64,000 bases of DNA, from the NCBI GenBank assembly GCA_037367405.1, contig JAZKJV010009782.1, positions 341,166-405,165 of the forward strand, given 5' to 3'. Below the pieces are notes generated by a model that saw only the letters and a list, made by a program, of their open reading frames with translations, had not been told where the DNA came from and ran no database searches. Origin of the DNA: Ottelia alismoides. Its lineage: Eukaryota; Streptophyta; Magnoliopsida; Alismatales; Hydrocharitaceae. The translations under genes and the position numbers were made by a program. Positions 57,543 to 64,000 of the stretch are shown piece after piece (the first letter of the stretch is position 1; every line of letters starts with the position of its first letter).

Positions 57543-58322
57543 TATAAACGAGTCTTACAGATTCATACGAAAGATTGGTTGAATGTGTAGACTCATACAA
57601 CCATCCTTCTTGCTTCTTGTTGCTTGTCGAAAATCGGACTTAGAGGTCCTTTATCTGGTGGGACGCCTGAGAGTCGGGGCAGAGGCAGGGGTCGTGGGGC
57701 GCAGGACTTAGGGGTCGTGGCGGCGCCAGGCACGCGTTTTAGGGGCTGTGGGGCAGGAGTAGGGGCCTGATGTGTCGTCTGGAAGTTGTCGCAGGCGTTC
57801 TGGAAGGCGTTTCAGGCGCTGCAGATGAAGGTGCATTGGAAGGCACGTTGGAAGGCGTCGCAGGTGTGCTGCACGGCGCTGCAGACGAAGACACATTGGA
57901 AGGCGCTGCAGATGAAAGCGTGAGGCGCGGGGCAAGGCGCAAGGCGTGCGGGGGCTTGAGGCGGTGGTAGGCGCGGGGAGGGCGGTGGTAGGCGCAAGGC
58001 GCGGGGGGGCTTGAGGCGAGGGTAGGCGTGGGAGGCACGGGGGTAGGCGCGGGGAGGCGCGGGGGATAGGCAGGGGTAGGCGCGGGGAGAGGGACGGTGC
58101 TAGGTGGTGGCGGCACGGTGGCGGTAGGGAAGGGATTGGGGGCAGCACGGTGGCGGTGGGTAGAGGGACAGTGGGGCGGCAGCGAGGGGGACTGGTGGTG
58201 GGTACGGCGATGGGTTACGGGATGGGCGGGTTACCCGATAGGGTTAGGGATGGGACAGGTGTCGGGGTTTGGAAGGGGCTAGGGTTAGGGATGATACAGG
58301 AACTCCGGCCTCAAGGACCGTT
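57543..58322 (-). other. GC-rich leader of the copia element with simple repeats
   Basis: Unlike the rest of the element, this leader is GC-rich, with repeated GGAAGGCGCTGCAGA-type units (57780-57920) and G-runs of GGCGCGGGG type (57900-58110). Open frames here are alanine/proline-rich by composition. No domain is recognisable. Confidence 0.5.
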
Positions 58323-58554
58323 GCTCTGATACCATGTTAAGGGAAAATACTGGGATACTTTATGAGAGGCCTAAGGGTTCCCTTATATAGGAGAAGAACC
58401 CTTGGGCAAATTACAAAAGGATGAAATAGAAAACTAAAAATTACATAAAGACGCATACTAAAGATAGCAACTATCCTAAAGACACCTTCATACGATCTGA
58501 TTTAAAAGATCGCCGAATTCTGATTTATTCAAGTAATACGGAGAGATGACAAAC

Positions 58555-59200
58555 CTTGACGAAGTTTCCTAGGGTCTTGGTAGATCCATGTGAGCTCGTG
58601 AACACATCTTCGATCCCGGCAAATTGGAGAACCCTCTTGGGAACCCTAGCGGCAACGATACCGGCACCACGAGGAGCATGCACCATGCGGATTGTGGCAC
58701 TGTCGCACTTGCCAGTGACCTTGCACGGCACGGTGTGAGGCTTTCCAATCTTGTCCCCCCAGTAGCCCAAGCGAACCGGTATCACCGAGAGCTTAGCGAG
58801 AATGATGGCACCGCGGATGGCGGTGGCGACCTCCTTCGCACACTTGACAGCGAGACCCACGTGGTCATCGTTGTCACCGACGACGATGAAGGCCTTGAAG
58901 CGGGTCCTCTGACCGGCACGCGTCTGCTTCTGGACGTGCATGATCTTCATGACTTCGTCCTTGAGGGAGGGGAGGAGCCTGTCGATGATCTGATGTTCCT
59001 TGACGTGAAGCGAGTGGAAGTAGATCTACTCCATGCTCCCCACCTTCCCCTCGCTCACCAGCCGTCCCAGTTTCGTTACCGGCACCCACTTCTCCGCCTC
59101 CTCACGCCTCCCGCCTCCGTCTGTCCCCTTGACCGCCGTCGCCGCGCCCGTGGCCGAACCACCGCCCGAAACCATCGCGACCGCCGCCGCGTTCAGCCAT
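58555..59200 (-). pseudogene. RPS2: 40S ribosomal protein S2 (uS5) pseudogene, exon 1
   Basis: It starts at 59200 with MAERGGGRDGFGRWFG, the usual plant glycine/arginine-rich RPS2 N-terminus. A frameshift near 59105 precedes EEAEKWVPVTKLGRLV. A TAG at 59028-59026 replaces the Q of LEQIY. From 58950 the frame is open through [46 protein letters not shown] and GIEDVFTSS to NFVK at 58555. Several invariant positions have drifted, which suits a gene no longer under selection. The exon ends at a GT donor, so this is a decayed intron-containing gene and not a processed copy. With exon 2 it totals about 267 codons, close to the family length of 270-285. Confidence 0.93.
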
Positions 59201-59202
59201 TA

Positions 59203-59211
59203 TTAGGGTTT
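59203..59211 (-). promoter_or_regulatory. Telo-box (AAACCCTAA) just before the RPS2 start codon
   Basis: On the minus strand the leader ends AAACCCTAATA directly before ATG. Telo-boxes of this type are common in the promoters and leaders of plant ribosomal protein genes, which supports the gene identity and its native, non-processed origin. Confidence 0.6.
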
Positions 59212-59329
59212 CTGCTTCTGAGGTGTGGAAGGATCGAAAGCTTTGGAGAACTGAGGGGGATGCAATCGGGGTTTTGTTTGCGGGGACCACTTGAATAAGA
59301 GGGGGCTTGTTTGCAATGCTACTGTAACA

Positions 59330-60087
59330 TTTTGTTATTACTTGTGTGCCCAAACGGATCGGATTTTAGTCAATCCGGATCCGATCCGAATGTTTGATTT
59401 AAATTTTGGATTTATCACTTGTGCCTCTCCAAGATATCGCAATTTCAGTTATGCCCCTATCTTTTTGGTAATATCAGTTGTGCCCCTCACCTTTTACTAA
59501 TCTATCACTTGTGCCCTTCGGGTTAGCGACCGTCCATAACCAACACAAACGGACGTTAACTTCAAGGACACAAATGGAATTAAATAAAAAAAGGATTGAA
59601 AAGTCCTCCTCCTTCCCCGTCTTCTTCCTCCCTTCTCTTCCTCCTCTCCCATCTTCTTCCTCTTCCTCCTCCTTGAGCTCTCATGCAGACACCCCGAGCC
59701 TCCCGGCTCCGCCCACGTGCCTCGCCTCCGTCCCCGTCCTCCTCCTCCCTCCACCACCCGCACCACCCCCCTCCGCCCCCTGCACCTCCCCTCTGCACGC
59801 CGCACTGCCCCCCGCACCTCCCTTCCGCTCCCAGCACCTCCCTCCGCCCACCGCACCTCCCACCGCCCCTGCACCCCTACGACCCCGCGCCTCTTACCCC
59901 GCCTCCTCCCCCCGCCCCTGCGCCCCCAGGCCCTGCGACCCCTATGCCCCTGCCCTGCCTCCCCCCACGCCCCTAGCCCCGCCACCCCTAGGTCCCCCCT
60001 GCCTATTGATAAGCCTCCCGCACCCTATGTTAATTCGGTCAAATTAATGTCCAAATTAATGTTAATAATTCGTTGTAGTCAGATACG
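59330..60087. other. Low-complexity C-rich block with possible Mutator-like terminus
   Basis: 59410-59520 has repeated CAGTTRTGCCCCT and CACTTGTGCC units of a kind seen at plant MULE ends. 59590-60000 is C-rich, and its proline/alanine frames on the plus strand and glycine/arginine frames on the minus strand are composition-driven. No matching right terminus was identified. Confidence 0.35.
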
Positions 60088-62464
60088 AGAGGTTGATCAA
60101 AAACCACTTATCGATTACTGTTAAGTGATGATATTTTTTTACTTGGTGGAGTCCAAGGTCGATCTCAGGGAGGCAACTGTCTCCTTAGGTGAATTACAGC
60201 AATTTTTCAAGTGTTGATGTTCGAGGATCAATTTTTTTGGTCTTTTTAATTTTTATGCAGACATATGCAGACAAGGTGAGCCAATTTAGCGTTTAATTTG
60301 ATTGATGTATCAAATGAAGTCCAAAAATAATGAAAATTGGCCAGATGATTATTTATGATGAAAATGACCTACACTAATTTTTTTTGGAATTTTTAGACTC
60401 AAAATAAATTTTCTGTGAATTAAATAAACATACAAAGCGATTTTCAGTATTTAATTTTTAATAAATATCAAATCACAATTTTTTCAAGAACTAAAATTAT
60501 CCTAGGTGGCTCTAATGATAAGGGACCTAGGAAAATTAACAGGACTTAAATTTACTGTGAAATGAATTAATTAAAATTAATTTGAGAAAATCACTAAACT
60601 ATTTATTTAGGCCTCGATATGCGTGCAAATGCTATGAAATTTTTATGGTGTGTTAGAAATGATGTCCTTAGACTACTGTGATTTTTTTATAATTTTTGAA
60701 GGCGCAGATAATTAATTAAAAATCAAAAGGCATCACTGGGCAAAATATGTCAACAATGAACCAATTAATTCATTAATAATTCAAATAAGCCTACAAAAAT
60801 CAGACACGTGTACTAACAGATGGAGGACAAAATTTCCAACAACATGCAATTTTTAGAATCTCAAAATGATGAAAAATGCACTCTAGGGACACGTGCAAAC
60901 ACAAGGGTGTAAATGCAATACTGGAAATTGAAACTTCAATAAATAAATATGCTGACAGGGACTAAAATGCAATTACCGATAACATGCAGGACTTGTATGC
61001 AATTTCTCCACGAGACACGTGCTTCTCACGTGGGGTCTGCTTCACAGGGACCTTTTTGGAATTTCCGAAAGCTTCAGGGGCGTCTGTGCAAATAACCCAG
61101 GCCGCACGTGCTCCTCACGTGGGCGACCTAGGTTCGGAGGGCGTCGGAGGCTCGGAGCGAGGCTCGGGTCCTCTGGAGGTTCGGACGACGGCTCGATGCA
61201 GCCTCGGGTAGCCCGAGCCTAGGCTTGGAGGCCGAGGCTCGGATGCGTAGACGTGGTGGCCTGAAGGCCCTCGGATCAAGATGATCCAAGGGATGTCGAT
61301 GAAGGCGCGTGGCGGGACGAGGGCCGTCGGATCTGAGGCGCGATTATCGGACGAGGACGGTCGCGGTGATGGAATACGTGGCGGGACGAGGGCCGTTCGA
61401 TCGGATGATCGAACGGCTGCTGCTTCTTCGTCTCGAACAGTCCTCCGCCACCTGCGGAGGAGAAGGCGGAGCTCCGGTGGGGCTGGGCTTGCTCCGCCTC
61501 GGTCGCCAGGCGTCGATGAAGAACGTCGTCGGCTCCCAAGTGCCTCGGAAGAAGCGGGGGCGTACGGCGAAGCTTCCGATGGGCTCAGGGGCTGCGGAGG
61601 CTCGCTGGAGCTCGCTGGAGACGAAGCTCGAAGAGACCTCCGGTGAAGCTCTGGCCAATGAAGAATTGATGACCTGCAAAGGGTTAGATGTATAGCCGAG
61701 GCGTGCAAGTATTCGTGGAGAAGAGTGGCGCGATCGGCGAGGCCTGAAATGGAGTGTGGTGATCCGACGAGTGGGCTCCAGCCAAATGGCGGAGCTGTTG
61801 GTCGGAGGAATGTGGTATGCGTCGTCGGAGTGTGCGGAAGGTACCGCGAGGATCAGAGCTTCGACGCGAAGCTCGTCGAGGTGATTGGGAGGCGCGAGGG
61901 TGGTCAGTTACGGCGAATAAAAACGGAGAAGAATCAAGAAAATGGAGAAGAAGATCGGAGGACGAATGGAGGGAGTTACCTGGGGAATGGGGCTCAGCTT
62001 TGAGCTCCAGGTCGTCGCTCAAGGGATCGGTAGGGTCCCGAGCTCGGGCAGCTGCTCGAGGGAGGCTGCAGCACGGCGGTGGCGGCCGTGGATCTCGCCG
62101 GAGTTGGATCCCTGTCTTCGCTCGACAACTCAACAAATTGCTATCACCAATAGGTAGCTTGGAGCTCGAGGAACCTCTCTGGAGTGGCGGATGGGGGTGA
62201 ACGGTGCCGGTGGCTGGGTATTTATAAGGAGAAGGAGGTGGTCTAGCTGGTGGAGTGGCGAGGTTGGTGGTCGTCGTGGGGCGAGTATGGTGGAGGTAGT
62301 GGAGCTTGAGGGGGACGGCGAGGGAGAGGGATGAGTGGTTGACGTCGTGGGGGGGTCAGCGGCCGGAGGAGATGGCTGACATGTGTCCAGAAAAGGAAAG
62401 GGGGCGCCCCTCCCGCAAGGCAAGGGACGTGGGGGAGAGGGGCGCCTGGAGGTAGGAGACGAGG

Positions 62465-62500
62465 TCTCCACCGTTGGATCTTGTGATCCAACGGTGGAGA
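62465..62500. repeat. Perfect 16-bp inverted repeat, 4-nt loop
   Basis: TCTCCACCGTTGGATC and its exact mirror are separated by TTGT. A looser version, GTTGGATCT...AGATCCAAC, occurs near 62803-62830. Confidence 0.9.
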
Positions 62501-62965
62501 TCAGAGCGTGGTGAGCGGGTATGATTAGATCTGGGGTGCCAAGATGATGGGTTATGAGGGAGCCACGTGGCGCATTGTGGCGAGGTGCGAGCGGATGGTT
62601 CAGATGAGAGGGTAGAGTTGATCTGAGGGTCGAGACTCGCTGGAAGAGGGCGGCTGCGATGAGAGGATCGGGGACCTGATCAGGCGGCGCAGATGCTTCC
62701 ACGTGGAAGGCTGAGAGCGCGGCGCTAAGGGACGGTGGAGATGAAGTGTGGGGCGGATCTGATGGCTGGGAGATGGTCATGTACGTGGAAAGGCCTGGGC
62801 CGTTGGATCTGAAGCGAGATCCAACGGTAGAAGGCGCGGGCGGATGAGGCGAGGGGCAGCGGGCCGCGTGGCGCAACCAGAGGGCGCCACGTGGCCTGCT
62901 GTGAATGGCTGGAGGAAGAAACACGTGTAGAGAGAAGAGGAAGCCGAATTTGGAAAAACTCAAAA

Positions 62966-63006
62966 CATGAAAGTTGTAGATCTTAATGAGATCTACAAGT
63001 TTCATG
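62966..63006. repeat. 18-bp inverted repeat with one mismatch
   Basis: CATGAAAGTTGTAGATCT is mirrored by AGATCTACAAGTTTCATG across a 5-nt spacer. It could form a stable hairpin in RNA or DNA. Confidence 0.85.
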
Positions 63007-63500
63007 TTGACCAAAGACGGAGATGAGGTCAAATATGATACATAAATACAATGATACATAAATATACATGTGTAGTATACAAAATGACCCAAAAACCCAA
63101 GTCTCTCATACAAGCTCCAATTTCAATGAAATTAGTCTTATTTTGAAGGTCTTTTAATATGTAGTAATCTAAGAGTGAGTAGACCTAATTAGGAGTTTGT
63201 ATGAGGGCTTTATGTGTGTTTTAATGTACAAGGGTTCTCAGGATATTTGGGCTATTTTACAAGGGTGATTTTTGGCATTCTTCCCTATATTATTAAGGAA
63301 TATATATATATAGTATAGAGAAGAAGTTATTTTGATGAAGAGGTATTTTACAGGGGATTTTTGGCTTCTTATTTAAATGCAGATGAGCTGCTAAAATGCA
63401 TGAATTATGGATGCATGCATGAGTGTTATTTATGCAAGATAAAAGGAAATATGCCTCTATTTTCTCGGGACCAAGGCTCTATTTTTGACTTTTGATGTGA

Positions 63501-64000
63501 TGAATCACAGATTCATCAACCCCCTATACTTAAACCTTGCTCGTCCCCGAGCAACTAAAATGAAATGCATGCATGAGTGAAATGATTTTGGGTTCCATAC
63601 CAAGGTCATGAACAAAAGCTGAAAAATGGAGCCTGACTCGAACTTTGGATTAATTGTGTGGCGGGACCTTATTGGGACCTGAACTTAAGACCTAACAGAC
63701 TTCAAGTTCCACAAGTCTTCTATTCAAGACGCCTCAACAGTCAGGTCAGAACAAATCCTCAAACGCAAATTTCTGATGACTATGATTCTTACTTGTACTG
63801 TGTAAGTGAGATGTAACTCTCCACATCAGAGATGACTCGGAACCAGCCTCCTCTAACAAGGTAACTCAATAACCCGGTCAGTAACTCTTTCCTTGAGGAG
63901 CGGGGTATTCCCTTCTAAGTTCAAGTGCGACCAACTCAAGAGGAGGGGGTAGAGAAGAGAATGGACGGTTGTAGCTACCTATCCCGGGATGCCTGACCAG
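63501..64000. other. Window end: retrotransposon-like flank, no gene
   Basis: A CCTTGCTCGTCCCCGAGCAA block at 63535-63554 is a short palindromic sequence I associate with non-coding parts of plant Gypsy-type elements. The rest to 64000 shows no frame or motif I recognise. It may belong to the same large element as 60088-63500 and continue past the window. Confidence 0.3.

Larger units (their letters stand above)
53077..58480 (-). mobile_element. Ty1/copia retrotransposon in the RPS2 intron
   Basis: The 3' LTR is 53077-53234 (158 bp). The 5' LTR is 58335-58480 and lacks the outer 12 bp or so. The primer-binding site, read on the minus strand as TGGTATCAGAGC, is at 58334-58323. The polypurine tract is mirrored at 53235-53250. 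The 5' LTR abuts RPS2 intron sequence 75 bp from the splice donor. The loss of its outer end and the absence of a matching target duplication suggest a small deletion at that border. The LTRs are nearly identical over the shared part, so the insertion is fairly recent. Confidence 0.92.
49071..58554 (-). other. RPS2 pseudogene intron (about 9.5 kb) filled with retroelements
   Basis: The donor AAG|GTTTGT at 58555/58554 and the acceptor TTTTCAG at 49071 agree with the protein break between NFVK and ATF. It holds a TRIM-like element (49829-52080), a 213-bp tandem duplication and a copia element (53077-58480). Subtracting the two retroelements leaves roughly 1.8 kb of original intron. 52240-53076 and 49072-49568 show no gene. 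Confidence 0.8.
60088..63500. other. Retrotransposon-like non-coding region (LARD type), no gene
   Basis: It opens with GGTCGATCTCAGGGAGGCAA (about 60151), a block of the kind found just inside LTRs of some plant Gypsy/Tat-type elements. AT-rich DNA follows to 60960, then GC-rich DNA (61010-62930) with CTCACGTGGG blocks, then AT-rich DNA. Long open frames in the GC-rich part, including 327 codons on the minus strand (63113-62130), are serine/proline-rich and show no domain. The layout parallels 6000-9500. Confidence 0.35.

Noticed and set aside
58525..59200. RPS2 sequence as a processed (intronless) pseudogene
   Set aside because: The exon ends at a GT splice donor, the second exon was found at 48914-49070 with an acceptor, and a telo-box leader is present. 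It is a decayed intron-containing gene.
59478..60124. Proline-rich frames of 135-189 codons
   Set aside because: They are products of a C-rich tract. Overlapping frames on both strands are equally open.
62130..63113. 327-codon minus-strand frame
   Set aside because: The sequence is serine/proline-rich with no recognisable domain, crosses a GC-rich non-coding retroelement-like region, and its start lies in unrelated AT-rich DNA. The open length follows from composition.

Overview
The window is nuclear DNA from a flowering plant. The evidence is a CLE signalling-peptide gene, a plant-type 40S ribosomal protein S2 gene relic with a telo-box leader, Ty1/copia elements primed by initiator-Met tRNA, an APE-type LINE, and many plant DNA transposons (PIF/Harbinger-Tourist, hAT, Mutator-like, CACTA-like). 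The Tourist and Harbinger termini would suit a monocot, but the species cannot be fixed from sequence alone. Gene density is very low: one short gene looks intact (CLE, 1042-1275), one host gene is a wreck (RPS2, 48914-59200), and almost everything else is nested transposable elements in AT-rich DNA.

Layout. 1-2750: the CLE gene and its flanks. 3784-10880: a heavily decayed copia relic in the order pol end, LTR, gag start, unrelated insert, pol end, LTR. 10886-12868: a CACTA-like element carrying a Mutator-type MITE with a 9-bp target duplication, then a non-autonomous hAT with an 8-bp duplication. 13160-23262 and 30670-37575: two diverged copies of one segment, each with private insertions. 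Between them, 23310-30655: a chain of foldback/TIR elements joined end to end by TA or TG/CA microsatellites, including about 930 bp of alternating TG/CG. 31200-34081: a dead LINE inside copy B. 37280-40289: a dead copia pol and the end of a CACTA-like element.

44167-59200 is the most informative stretch. A PIF/Harbinger transposon (44167-48905, TAA target duplication) has inverted arms of about 1.15 kb. Each arm carries a GRF-type zinc-finger/coiled-coil reading frame, and a hAT element (46373-47573) sits inside the transposase gene. This Harbinger lies a few bases beyond the stop codon of the RPS2 pseudogene. RPS2 exon 2 (48914-49070) and exon 1 (58555-59200) are separated by an intron of about 9.5 kb that holds a young non-autonomous LTR element (49829-52080) and a copia element (53077-58480).

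59300-64000 holds proline-rich/GC-rich low-complexity DNA and retrotransposon-like non-coding DNA. All homology statements rest on motifs and internal comparisons read by eye. No database search was run.
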